This document shows, in pieces, positions 1-13,000 of a stretch of 64,000 bases of DNA. A program made the translations under genes and the position numbers. How positions within the stretch are numbered: the first letter of the stretch is position 1; the number at the start of each line of letters is the position of its first letter. Source of the stretch: Cinnamomum chago (lineage: Eukaryota; Streptophyta; Magnoliopsida; Laurales; Lauraceae). The notes under the pieces were generated by a model. That model searched no databases. It saw nothing but the letters and a program-made list of their open reading frames with translations, and was not told where the DNA came from. The stretch spans positions 25,953,501-26,017,500 of the forward strand of contig CP142455.1 of the NCBI GenBank assembly GCA_038049695.1, in the 5' to 3' direction.

Positions 1-912
1 TTGTCAACAAGTTAGCATAAGCATACACTGTGAATATTTTTGATATCTACGAGAAACTATCAAACAAAATGGACGGTTCTCGACTTCACATTGGTGATCA
101 ACAAATGTTAGACAAAGTGGGGACAAGTATGTGGAGGTGTTATGTTGTCATCGAGTGCCACTTTGATTGAAGGGACATTTAAGAAGACAACCAAGATTCT
201 AAAATCTGACTTGGTGGACGACTCGTTCACCCTAGAGTCAAAAACCTTAAACATCATAAAAAAATGGTAAATAACTAAAAACTTAGAAAACTTTACATCA
301 TGAATCTCGTACCTTAAAATTCCTGGCCTTTTTTTTGTTAATTATTAGAAATGTCTTTTGTTTGTCATGCTGATCCTGAAATCCTGACACTATTATTAGA
401 GAGATCCATTCTGTTGGGACAAACGAAAATTATTGGGAAGAGGCATGAGTATGTTACTTTGTTTTCAGGTTTCTTATTTGAAATATATTGCTCAACGTGA
501 TATGCTACCCATAAAAAAGGATCACCTGATCTGAAGTCCTTTTGTCATGAAAAGGAGCAAATTTAGTCTTTGGTGCTCCAGCAACCCTGTTTTGGTTATC
601 CAGACTATTTCTTCATGGGCCACATGGCCCCCACCATGGATTGTTGGTATTCCAAATTTCTTTCCAACTGTCAATAGCAACTTAAAAATAGGTGTTTAAC
701 AAATAATAAAACAATGTTCCATAGAACATATGCAAACATGGATTCCTACTATTTGACAATTTGGGGCATTAGCGAGGTCAATCAATGCAGCAGCCTTTAT
801 CCCCAATCAAGCCCCACTTGTTCTTAATGAGTGTGGCAAACTCTATTTTACTACAATGCAAGTCCTATAATTCTTATGGGAAGGATATAATTGATGATAA
901 TTTGTCTTTCAG
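1..912. other. upstream intron or 5' part of BRCT gene; no exon identified
   Basis: No reading frame here can be tied to the BRCT gene that follows. The stretch is AT-rich, and the first exon I can phase starts at 913 after the acceptor tttcag. Earlier exons, including the start codon, may be here or to the left of the window. Confidence 0.4.
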
Positions 913-1000
913 GGAGTTGACTTTGATGTAGAAGGTGTCACATTATTATGTACTCAATCAAATATGGTGTCCTCTCCTTGCATATGGGATTCAAGAAAAG
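913..1000 (+). CDS. BRCT gene exon (acidic N-terminal region)
   Basis: An 88-nt exon between acceptor tttcag and donor gtagta, reading GVDFDVEGVTLLCTQ. It ends one base into a codon. That base joins the two leading bases of the next exon to give Asp, so this splice junction is consistent. No domain is recognised. Confidence 0.6.
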
Positions 1001-4000
1001 GTAGTAAGATTTTGTTTTTGGTCTCTTAGAGCTTTTATGGTAGTCATAGGCTTCAGATGCATAATGACATGATTATTCTCCTGCTGTGTTGGTCCATACC
1101 AGTGTGGCACATATTTCTGCGATCCAGTTCATTCATTTGGTGTGCCTTTGGATGGAATATGCCCCGGCACTAATAATACCCAACTCTTCGATCAGTGACA
1201 CCAACCAACATGGTTGAATAAAACAATGATCTGGGAGAGGTCACAGGTTGGACAGTAAGGAGCTTCTAGTATAGATAACTTTAGGGGTATAACCCATCCA
1301 CATGTTTCATAAAACCAGTTAGATCATTTGGACCATGGGCCCTAATCGTACATAAATGCATCAGGAAATCATTTAATTTGTCTCTCTTATTCATCCGATG
1401 AGTGGATGTTTATATATTTGCCTTTTGATATCTATACTAGATTCGGAAAATGCAGTAAATGATCTGGTAACAGAAGGATTCAGAAGTCGCTGGTTTGGTG
1501 GTTGGACTGCAAAGGTATGCGCTTTATTGTTTTTAATCTTCGTCTTTCAATGTGCCTTTTCCTGATTGAACTGCACTGTGTGGCTCATGTTGGCCCATTT
1601 ATGGTGATGACTTGCTGCTGGAAGGGTGTGAACAGACTTCTTGTATTGTGGGGCCCATATGGGTCCTTATGATGACCTTAGCCACTTGATCAGTGGTACC
1701 CCCCCTCCCCTCCCCCAATGGACTTCTTGTAGAGTGAAATGATGTATTGGATGCGTCTATAGATAGAGTACCTGCAGAATTGTTGTTGAGAAAGTTTGTC
1801 TGTCAAGTTTGTAGGCCCTTTAACATGTGGATTTGAACATTGATCAGGATAGTTCAGAGACAACATAGTTGGCTATCTCTCTCTCACACACATGCACATG
1901 CAGAGACACAGACACACACACACAGAGATGCGCGTGCTTATCCACCCTGAATCTTTTTCAACTTCACTTGTTGAATAGTGACTTTGAGCTGGAAAAATTA
2001 AAAAGTATATCCACTTGTGATTTTTTTATTTCCAGGCCGCCCATCAAATCTCAGTGGAGTGGATAATCATTTATACTATCAAAATACTCAAAAACCATTG
2101 TTATTTGGTCCCAAGTACACCCTTAGATATGTAAATGGTCCTGGTTATTTGTTTATTAATTTATTTTTGCAGGATTTTGATGTCACTGCCCAGGGCAGCG
2201 GGAAGACCACAAAAAGCGTACCAAGACTCTTCACTAGGGAGACTAGCTTCCTTTCAGAATCTGTGGATGTTGTCATGGATGAAAGCTCGGTGCAGAAGCC
2301 AGAAATAGAGCCAAAAGGAGTGACACCAAGCATATCCGTTGAAGGCATTCATCGAAATACTGACACATTGATATGTCTTTCTCAAGAGCTTTTGGGATCT
2401 TCTAACTTATCATTGCTCGATCCTCTTTGCTCTGTTGTACCATGCAGTATTTCTTTGGATAATGCCCATGTTTCTCAGGCTTCTCACCAGAAAAGTTTTG
2501 AGGAAGAGGGTGGAATGGCCTTCAATTCTGTGACAGTTCCAAATGCTGGACCTACTATCCCATCAGTGTCATTTTCTTGTGGGGAAGAGCATTTGACTTC
2601 CAAGACAAATGGTGAAGGTTTGAATGTGACTAGAAAAATGTCATCCTCCCTCAAGATTTATAGCATGGTAGTATCTGCCAGGTATGGTGGTCCAGAGGGG
2701 GAGCACTTATACAGAAATGAAGCAGCTATGTTAGAATGTGCTGCCCAAAAAATAAATACCTTAAAGCCAACCTTGGAATCGATGCCTGAAAAAATCACCA
2801 GTATTGACATTGAAAATGAAGATGTTGAGGTGCAGGGCCATCAATGTGAGGAAAGTTGCTCACCTTTTATATTAAATTATGGGACGCGACGCAGGATCTG
2901 TGCTTGTGACATTGTTGTGAGCGACACTGAAGAAAGCTTAAACCAAGCCTCATTATCTTGTGCAAGGAAAACCCAATCAGACAACTGCAGGAGTGAAGTA
3001 ACTTTCAGGGAACAAACTAATTTTACAACTTTTGCACAGTTTAATTCAAGTTCGCATTCACATCTCCATGACAAAGAAAATCGAACAAATAAAAGAGTTC
3101 GTTTTGTAGAGACAGAAGTCAAGTATAATCAGAGCAATGCCGGCCCAAAGCTACCTTCTAGATATCTAACTCGTAATACTCATTGGATTTCTGCCCATTA
3201 TTTGAAATTGAATATTTATAAGAGGAATGGTACAATGTTTGATATCTTGCCATTTGCTTGGCCTGACAAAACTGTACTCATACAGCTGACTTTTGGCTAT
3301 TGAGCCATTCATTTTGAAGGACACCCCGTCAAATGATCTTAGCATCTGATTTTTTCTTTGTTAAATACGTGCCACTAGCTAAATTTTGAAGCTTTCATGC
3401 AGATGGCTTGAACTATTTGATGCAAGTGAGGGGCTTCTTAACTTGGCCCAACCAATTATGGAGGTCACAAGATGAATGGCTTATAGATTTCTAAAAGTTT
3501 CCTTTCCTGTACCATTTGCTGGTCAGACACACACGACTCAATAAAATGTATATAAATAATAATAATAATAATAATAATTGAAAGAAAGAAAGAAAACTCA
3601 GTTGACAGCCATATAATACTAGTACTTACATATTTTTATTCATTTATTTGTGTAGGCTCACATAACAGAACTAGCAAAAAGGAGAGGGTTTCCAACCTCA
3701 GATCCAAGTTGGGAGTTAAAAAAGAAAACCGTAAGTATGGGAGGGGAATGCTATTCCATGGCTTATACTTTTTACTGACGGGATTTTCAAGTCGGAAGAC
3801 AAAGGAACTTGAGACACAGATTAGGAAACATGGAGGTACTATTCTTTTTGATGTTCCAACACCTTCACCATGTTCGAGAAGAAATACAGAATCCAGATGC
3901 AAGTACCAGCAGCTTCCTATTGTGCTCTCTCCAGAGAAGGTCAGTGCTTGGGGTTATCAAAATGTCTTCTGTTTCTTGGTATCCTGTTTTTTTTGCATGT

Positions 4001-7000
4001 GTGTACAAGCATGTCCCACACTCCCACTAGAAGTGTGAGATTGTGTCTGCATACATTTGGTGTCACATATGCCTTAAATGTGCATGTGCTCGTTTGCCCA
4101 TGCCTGACGGGAGTGTGTGCATGTCTGCTTTAGTCTGTTGGTCATATATGCCTTGTTTTTTGGTACATGCATGGTGTGTCTTTGTATGGGTGTGCACATG
4201 CATGTATGTGCAAACTCATTTGCAAGTGTCACTTGGGAGCCATGGCGTTTCGTCTCCTGCATATCGTTAGGCGCTTTTTTTAGGGGAGGATGGTGGGGTC
4301 TCATTCATATGCTGAGTGAAAGATGTAAATAAGAAAGGACAGAATCAATAAGGAGTGCATGGGTGAAATCCTTACGTGGCTTCGGAGAGAAAAGTGAGGA
4401 ATATCATTTGTGCATGTTCAGGGCGGACCCAAGTGTTAGCATGTGGGTGTGCACCTCCATGGTTCTAAAAACCCCTTAGTTTTTTTTGCTAAATGGTAAA
4501 TTGAATTAAGAGGAAAGGGCAAGGCCCCCAAACAGAAGAAAGGCCAAAAGGCTACACAACAGAGGAAAGCCTAAGGAACGGAACAGGGAAAGAAAAAGCC
4601 AGGAAACAACCCAAAAAGAGCAAAGAAAAAAATTAAGAGAGAATACCCAAAGCCGCCAACAAGGGGTGGGGAAACCTCACTTTGGCAGAAGAGACCATGC
4701 CTTTTAAGCTATCCTTGAGAAGCACTTTAGCTCTCTCGAGGGAGGGAGAAATTGAATTGTGCTTGGAGTTGTTCCGAAGAGACCATATGATAGAAATGAC
4801 ATGGAAGAAAATGGCTGCAGCACAGATCCTGCCCCGGTAATCTCCAACTGAGATAATAGCCAGCCAAATTGAGGAGGCAGAGAGGGGAGAAGAGAGCTGG
4901 ACTCCACAGCTGGAGAGCATCCACTGCCAAATACCTGAAGCCATGTTGCAGGAGAAGAACAGATGAGGCTCATTTTCTTCTTCTTTGAAGCAGTTGAAGC
5001 ACCGGGAGGCCAAGAACCACCCTTTTGATTTGGCCCAGCTGTCAGTTGGAGTTCTTCTATGAAGCAGACGCTAGCTCATACATGCAATTCTAGGATGGAT
5101 GAGGTTGTTCCAGATCAGTTTATGCCAGGGGACTTCAGCTGCACCAGACCTGATAGAATTCCAAGCAGCCTTAATAGAGAACACACTTGAAGAGTTCCCT
5201 GGCCAAGAGAGAGAGTCTGAAACAGAGCTAGACTCAGGGGAGATAGAGATGAGACTAGTAGAATGAATTAGAAACTCCTTGAGCTGGGGAGGCAGCTGGG
5301 GGGGAAAACTCCACTCATTATTCTCTATTATGTCAGCAACCAGGTCGTTGACAGAGAAGAGAATAGAAGGAAACTGAGAGGCTATTGGAACGCTGTCAGC
5401 CCAGTTGTCATACCAGAGGCTAATTGATTTACCATTGCCAATTTGCCATTTACTATCTTTTGGGAGAGACGAAAGATGAATATTGATTCTTTTCCAAATA
5501 CAAGATCCTCCACAGTTGGTTCTCTTATTCCAGAACAAGGGATTCCTTAGATATCTACCTCTGAACCAAGATGCCCACAAAGAGTTGGAGTTGATTGCAG
5601 ACCAAGCCAGAAATCTGAGGCAAGCATCATTGAAATCTTTGACCCTACGAAGGCCTAGCCCACCCTCTGCTTTGGGAAGACAAACTGTTTCCCATTTGAC
5701 CAGGTTGGCTTTGGTTTTATCAGGGGAGGCTGACCAAAGAAAATTCCTCATAATCCTCTCAATGAGCAAACAGGTTTTACTGGGGAGAGGGAGGACAAGA
5801 GAAATATGGAGAGGGATGGAGGCAAGCACGTGTTTAACTAGGATCAGCCTTGCAGCAAAGGGAAGACATTTCATCTTCCAACTTGCCAGTCTGGTGCTGA
5901 TTGAATCCAGCATTTGTCTAAACAGAATGTGCTTTGCACTGCCAAGGAATAAGGGCACACCAAGATATACTGCAGGCAGAGGAGCTAAGCTGATCTGAAG
6001 AGTGCTAGAGATCATGTTGGCTTTCCTGGTACTGCATTTGCCAAGATAAAGGTGACTCTTCTGGAGGTTAAAGCATTGGCCTGACGAGTCTTGATACAAG
6101 TGGAGGAGGTCTTGAAGCCGCCTTAGCCCTCTTTTGTAGCCTTTTATAAAAACCAAAATGTCATCAGCATACATTAAGTGGCAGGGAGTAGAGGGAACCT
6201 GAGAGATTGGCTGAATAGATCCCATGAGTCTGAGTTCTTCAATTTTCCTGCTAAGAATCTCCTCTGCGAGAATGAAGAGATAAGGAGAGAGCGGATCTCC
6301 TTGGCGCAGCCCACAAGAAGTACTAAAAAAGCCACTAGGACTTTTGTTAATCAGAACTGAACCTCTACAAGTACACAGAAGCTCTCTTATCAGCTCAATC
6401 CACTTGGGAGAGAAGTTAAAGAATTGAAGAGCTTTGAATAGGAAGTTCCATTGCAGCTTATCGAATGCCTTAGAGATGTCCAATTTCATGCAGATAGCCC
6501 CTCCTCTTGTAGAAGACTTTAAGTTTTGGAAAAGGTCATGGGCTAAGGCTACATGATGGTGTATAGTCCTACCTTTAACAAAGGCAGACTGGTAGTTGGA
6601 AATCAGGGAAGGGAGGATATGAGAGAGCCTAGTAGCCAAAATTTTGGAGATAATTTTATAAGAGAAGTTAAGGAGGCTTATGGGTCTGAAGTCAGAGAAA
6701 GTAGTAGGGGATTGCTTTTTAGGAATAAGAGTTAGAAAAAAGGTATTGGACGATCTTAGAAGTCTTCCTTTTCTGAAGAAATGAGAGATTGCTTGGATGA
6801 CCTGAGGGCCTACTATCTCCCAACAATGAGTAAAGAAGATCCCAGAAAAGCCATCTGGCCCGGGGGAACTGGAACGCTTAAGGCTAAAGACAGCTTCTTT
6901 AATTTCAGCAGGGGAAGGGGTAGCTTCTAGGATGGAATTCTGCTCTGCAGAAACTGCAGGGCCAGGGCAACTGAAGAGGGATTCATCAAGGGTAGGGGGG

Positions 7001-10000
7001 GAGGACTGCAAAAGATTAGAGAAGAAAGAGCTGGCTTCTTTTCTGATTTGATCCATGTCATCTATGGAGATCCCATCAACTGTTATCCTATCAATCCTGT
7101 TAAAGGAGCTCCTGGATTTAGCAGACAAGTGGAAGAACTTAGTGTTTCTGTCCCCTTCTTTTAGCCATCTGATTTTGGATTTTTGCTTCCAATGGACAGA
7201 TTCAGCATTAAGCCAATTGTGAAGGGAAGACTTATGGGTATTCAGAGCCAACAGAAGGGAGTCAGTAGGGTTGGAGTCATAGGAAGATTGGGCTTCCATG
7301 ACCTGGTTTTCCGCATTGGCTATGTTCTGCTTGAGTTGACCAAAAACATTGATGTTCCAAGTCTTCAACTTGTTCTTAAGAATTTTCAGCTTCTGGGCAA
7401 GAATGAATTGGGGGGTGCCACTACAGGGGATGGCCCAGCTTTCCTTGACCAGAGGAATAAAGGAATCATGAGAGAGCCACATCTCTTCGAATTTAAAGGG
7501 GGCATTCTTAATGGGGGCTAAGGATCTATGGGATAGAAGAAGAGGATTGTGGTCTGAAGAGATCCTAGGAAGGTGGGCTACAACAGGGTCTGCATTTTGA
7601 TCAATCCAAGCATTATTGACCAATGCTCGGTCTAATCTCGCAGCAACGTAGGCAAGGCCTTTCCTGTTATTAGCCCAAGTGAAACGGTTACCTCTGAACC
7701 CAAGATCTTTGAGGCCAGCAGCTAAAATCGAATCAGAGAACTCTTTAACAGAATTCTGAGAAGGGGAGAGGTACTGAATTTTTCCGAAGCCAAAAGGATG
7801 GCGTTAAAATCACCTATGACTGCCCAAGGAAGAGCAGTAGATGAGGTGTTGACCAAATATTCCCAGAGAGTTCTCCTATGTCTGTAGTTAGTCGAACCAT
7901 AAACCCCAGAGATCAAGCTGGTGGAGGAAGAGTGAACTTCAGTAACTAGGATGGAAATGTGTTGATTAGAAAGATCAAGGAGAGAGTAATTGAGGTTGGG
8001 ATTAGCTTTACAGAAACACCAGAGAGAATTGTTTGGGGAACTGAAGAACTGGTTAAAACCAAAAGATTTGATAGCAAGGGAAAAAGGAGAGTCTGGAGGA
8101 ATTTTTGGTTCGGAGAGAAAAAGAATAGTAGGAGAATGAGAGGCTAAAAGATGATTCAACACTGTTTGGGTAGGAGAGTTTCCAATACCCCTACAATTCC
8201 AGGAGAGGACTTTAATCATTGGAGACTGTTGGAGGAGGAGTGCCAATGTGACTTCTGGTCTTGGGTCCATGAGAGATAGGGCCTTTGTTCTTAGACTTCT
8301 TCCTTCCTTTAATCTTAAAAGAAGATAGGTCCACCACTACCGAGGAAATTGGGATTAAGTCAGCACCAGTCTGAGGAGGGTCTTTGCTAATAGGCTCTGC
8401 AGGAGAAAGAGGAAGGAATCCAGAGTTCTCCTGATTCCCTGGGTTCGCAGAGGTAGTGGAGGGAGATTGAGGGGGCTTTAAAAGGGGAAGATGATCATTG
8501 TCTGGTAGCCCAGAGGGAGACTGAAAAGAAAGAGGGAGATTGGATTTGGAAGTAGGAGGAGGGGGGAGGCCTTCTAAGGAAGTGTTTTCTAGAACAGAGA
8601 AGGGGTTTGGGCTGAGAAAGGAGGGGGCAGGGTTATCCTCCAAGGTTGCCGTATTAGAAACAGGAAGGGGGGACACCTCATTAGGATCAGAGATAGAATC
8701 TGGGGCTAGGGACCCGGGAGCTATCTTAGAGGGAGGAAAAATGGGAGGGACGTGGGGTATGGAATAGGGCCCCAATGTCTGGTCCTCAATTCCCAGGGAA
8801 TCCCCAGAGGCTTGAGCAGGGGAATTCTCCATGGGCAAAGAAGCTGGGACTGGGGTTGGAAGCAGGGGAGGCTTGTAAGTGTAGGGACATTTAGAGGAGA
8901 GGTGACCTGCAGAAAAGCATTCAGAACAAGGGATATTTTCATACATCACTTCCACCTGAACAGCACCTTCTCCTTCCAGGTCCACCAAAACAGAGGTCAG
9001 TTTGTCTTTAGCTACGTCCAGATTGACAAGGACTCTGGCAAAAGAGAACATTTTCTGAGATGCTGTGATGTCGTCGAGGCGAAGAGGCTTACCAATAGTC
9101 CCAGCTATGGAGAGGAGAATATCATTGCTCCAACAGTGGTATGGAATACCTTTGAGCCGAATCCAAACTGGAGCAAACGTTGGCCATGAGAAATCATTCT
9201 GTCCAGGGGACCAGGGCTGAAGAAGAAGTTTTTTCCTGTCCATTATCAGAGGACTCTGACTGATCAGACAATCTCTATCTTCCTAGGTGTTGAATCTAAA
9301 AATGAAGAAACCTCTCTCTGTGAGGGAAATAAGGCAGGGCCTGGACAGCCTCCAGGATTTTCGAACCCATTGTTCTAAGCCTTCAATGGTGGGACGACGG
9401 CCTACAAATTTCCCTATTGCTGAGAAGGAAAAGGATTCCTTACTGTTAGCTATCATCTGATGTGGAATCCTTAGTGTAAGCTTGCCATCAATCCAGGTAG
9501 GAGGAGGAATAGCTGGAGGAGCTGTGATAGCTAAGGGAGAGAGAAAGCTGGCATAAGACCTCGAAGGTTGCTGATCTTCTGGGAAAGGGGGCTGAGCCTG
9601 TTGGTGAGTCAGAATGCTTTCCAGGTGCTGATGCAGGAGGTGGAGCTGAGCTGAGTCCCATTTAGGCGGAAGAGGGGTTGGAATAGAGCTTGATTCCTCT
9701 AGAGGAGGAGGTTCTGTAGAGCCAAGAGGATGCCTCGAGCATGGAGGGAAGTTAGGGATTATAGGACCAAAGGAGGGAGGGGGAGGGAGAAGAGCGGAAG
9801 AAGAAGCAGAGGGAAAGACAAGGGGGATTTGGGATGGGATGGAGGGAGGAGGGGGAGCAGGGGAGGGATTGGGAATTGATGATCGGACTAACCCTGCTTC
9901 CGGCGGGGGAGCAGGAGGGGATTTGGGAGGCACCCCTTAGTTAAGAGCTTAAAATATCCGATTTTATTATTTAACTTCTTCACTTGACCGTATACCGCAC

Positions 10001-13000
10001 CACGCAAACTAAAATCCTGGGTCTACCATTGGGGGAGACCAATAAAGACTTGGGAGAAATATTGATGAGTGACATGTTAAGATTGTGGAATTGAGGTGTC
10101 AAACGAGTCGTGCAACGGCAAGGCCTGCATGCACGGGCCGTGCTGGGCCTGATTCTAAGGCCCGTAGGCACAGTCTGTTTCACGGCACAACAAGGCACGA
10201 TTCACGGCACGACACGACACGACATGGCACCGGACTAGAAATATATATATATATATATTCTTTTCTTTAGTGTAAATATGAAAAATAGTCTTTTACTTTT
10301 TTTTTATTATCTACAAAATTGTAAAGGTTTCGAAGGTAAGTCCTGTTGAAAAAAACCTTAAAGTAGGAACGTTCCAAATGGTTCTCTTCTTAGTGGAGTA
10401 GGTCAAATTTGACCGAACCACTTAAATCTGTGTGTCATACTCTTCTTTGTGTGTATCTTTTAAATGTTTTAGTCTAAGACCCTAAAAATGGAAGCACGGC
10501 AAAGTTTGGCATGAAAGCCCAGCACGAATGGCACACCCAGGCCTAGGCACGATTTAGGCATGGCACGACACGACTAATGTGTCGTGCCATGTCGGCACAA
10601 CCGTGCCCAGAGTCACGCATGGCGCGTTTGACACCTCTATTGTGGAACGATAGAGAATATATTCCTTATTGGGGATGAGTGGAAAAGTGGGACTTCAAAG
10701 CGACCCAAAATGGATGGGTCAAGTATTTGATGATGTTGATGGTGGCTCCCATGTTTGTGGGGGGAATTTTTGAGTTATTGGGTTTTGGGATATCTTTCCT
10801 ATCTTCTAGTTATTTCTTCTTCTTTATATGTTGTTATCATTTATTGTTATCTATTATATTGTGGTTTTTGGACTGCATACTGTTATTGGTTATTGGAGTG
10901 ATTTATTCTTAGACTTCTCATTTTTTCTTTGTTTAAAAATTTATGAGTGTACCACAAATTCATTCGGTTTTGCAATGGGTTGGTAGGGAACTGTATGGTG
11001 TATTACTGTCATGTCACCTTTGCTCTCCTTATCAATTATGATCTCTGATGGTGATCTAGAGCTGATAGGCTTGATCAATTCTTATCTCTGATGGTGATTT
11101 GTAGCTGATAGGCTTATAACATGGTACCTTCATCTGAAATGATGTCTGATTTCCACTCCACTCTAAGAGGGCATGTTTGTGTAATGAGGGTATTCTGCAT
11201 CCTTGTGAAATCCCTTTTTCATGAGGGCACTGAGTTTTGCTTTTCACTCTCCTTAGATTTTGATTTCCTCTTTTTTTTTTTTAGAAAACTAAGCTAAAAA
11301 AAGGTGTGTTTTACACCCAGGAAAATATCACACTAAACTGCATAAAATTCAGCAGATCAGAAAATCAGGGCGATCTCTGTGAAGACACATTCCACAAACA
11401 TAACCTAAATATAGCAGAACGGACAACCATCCATTTATGTTATTTGGCAGAATGGAGAACAAACTTTCTGGCTTCTGAAGCCCTATGTTTACTTGTAATG
11501 AGATGCAATTTTACGGAGGTAACCTCTTGTAAAGTTGCAGGTCTTTCCCTGCTAAGCAAGAATGTTGATAGTACAGATCGGACCCAAACAACCATCCCAC
11601 CAACCCACGCATAGAAGGTACTAATTTGCTTGAGGAACCTACAATTTAAGCAACAATTGCCACCTTAAATCGTTGTTCTTGTCACACTAGAGCAGTACTT
11701 TGACAAACCAAAAGTTCGTTCTACTATTACACCAAACATGTCCATTAAATATCTGAATAACCTGAATAACTTGGGGCACCCATCCAAATTGTCCTAGGGG
11801 TTTTCCAAGGTTATTGTTATGCTATAACTAATTTTTTATCATTCTTCCATTCCACTGAAATTTAGGACTATTACCCTATTGACCATGTACTTCATGATTA
11901 ATTTTCAGACCTGGCCTTGGCTAAGGTTTAAACAGTACCATAATATGATTGGTTGAATTGATCAATGGAAGACTTAATCTTGCAGGTCATTCTCTTTGAT
12001 CACTGGTTATCACTGGTTATCACATGATATAAATGTTTGAAAGCCCTGCTGTGCAGTATGTTATTTAAAATATTTGTAAGATGTGTATTGTATGAAAAAA
12101 AAATCTTATTTCTATTTGTAGGTAAATCATATCTTCTTTCATTTGGGCTTCAATAAAAATAATAATGATCAGGATGATCTATTTCCCCTGAACATGGTCG
12201 TCAATTTTTCATTTGGATACCATGAGCCATATTTATTTGCATCTTAAGTGGAACATTTCTGCATTTTAACCATTTTGGTATACATTTTGGGAAAACTCAG
12301 TTGAAAAGATTGAAATAAAAAAATGGTGTATACATTCATATAATATATATGGTTTGTGCTCCTGTACAAGACACCGTGTGAGACAGCTGCTGGGGCCCAC
12401 TTGGGGCCCTACAGATCATGAGATAGGTGGGGATAGAAAGACCCAGGTGAGACCACCCTAGATATGAAATTTTGAGCCAATTCAATATTCCTAATCCATT
12501 GATATGTGGCAGGCAATTTTTTTATTTTTTGGTAAGAGTGGCCGACAAGTTTTTTAACAGTTGTAAATAAATAAAGAAATAAAAAAGGTTCACACTTGAT
12601 GTAAGAGTCCAGTCCATTTGGATCAGAGCAAACTCATGGGGTCCCTGACGTAAAGGGTTGTTGTGGGAATGGTCTATCTAGACTGATCATATAGTGGGTC
12701 CCCACTTGGTGTCTTGGATGATTAGATCATGCAAGACGAATGCACAGGAGCACTAGTACTTATATAAAGTACATAAAGATTAGACAAGGGGAAGTAAGGG
12801 TTAAAAAAAAAAAACACTTTAAATTACTTGTTTAAGCTTGTTCGCTCTGGGTGGGGTGGGTGTGTTGCTGGTTTCACTCTATAGTTTCAAGCTATGAAGC
12901 GTTGATATAAGAGCACTATACCAACACTCTTGAAGAAAACTAAACAAACATAGCGGAGAGAGAGTTAACCAATGACAGAAGTTTTGGAACCGCCTATGAA

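Larger units (their letters stand above)
4482..9931 (-). mobile_element. L1-type LINE retrotransposon, antisense in a BRCT gene intron
   Basis: A 5.45-kb non-LTR element on the minus strand with an 11-bp TSD (accccttagtt) and a short A-tail at the 4482 end. In order it encodes a Pro-rich ORF1 with DUF4283-like and zinc-knuckle parts, then ORF2 with an AP endonuclease, reverse transcriptase and C-terminal zf-RVT region. The 5' end stops inside the presumed ORF1 start codon, so the copy is 5'-truncated. I found only three inactivating lesions besides that: TAG in ORF1 (9283), a frameshift in the endonuclease (about 7765) and TAG in ORF2 (5071). The copy is therefore fairly young. It lies antisense in the intron and need not disturb splicing. 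Confidence 0.88.

Noticed and set aside
2145-2348. Minus-strand open frames over the BRCT exons.
   Set aside because: Shadows of the plus-strand coding exon; no domain or splice support.
8540-9189. Plus-strand open frames over the LINE.
   Set aside because: Antisense shadows of the Pro-rich LINE ORF1.
10085-10270. Arg/His/Asp-rich open frame.
   Set aside because: Is the translation of hAT subterminal GCACGACACG repeats and a TA tract.
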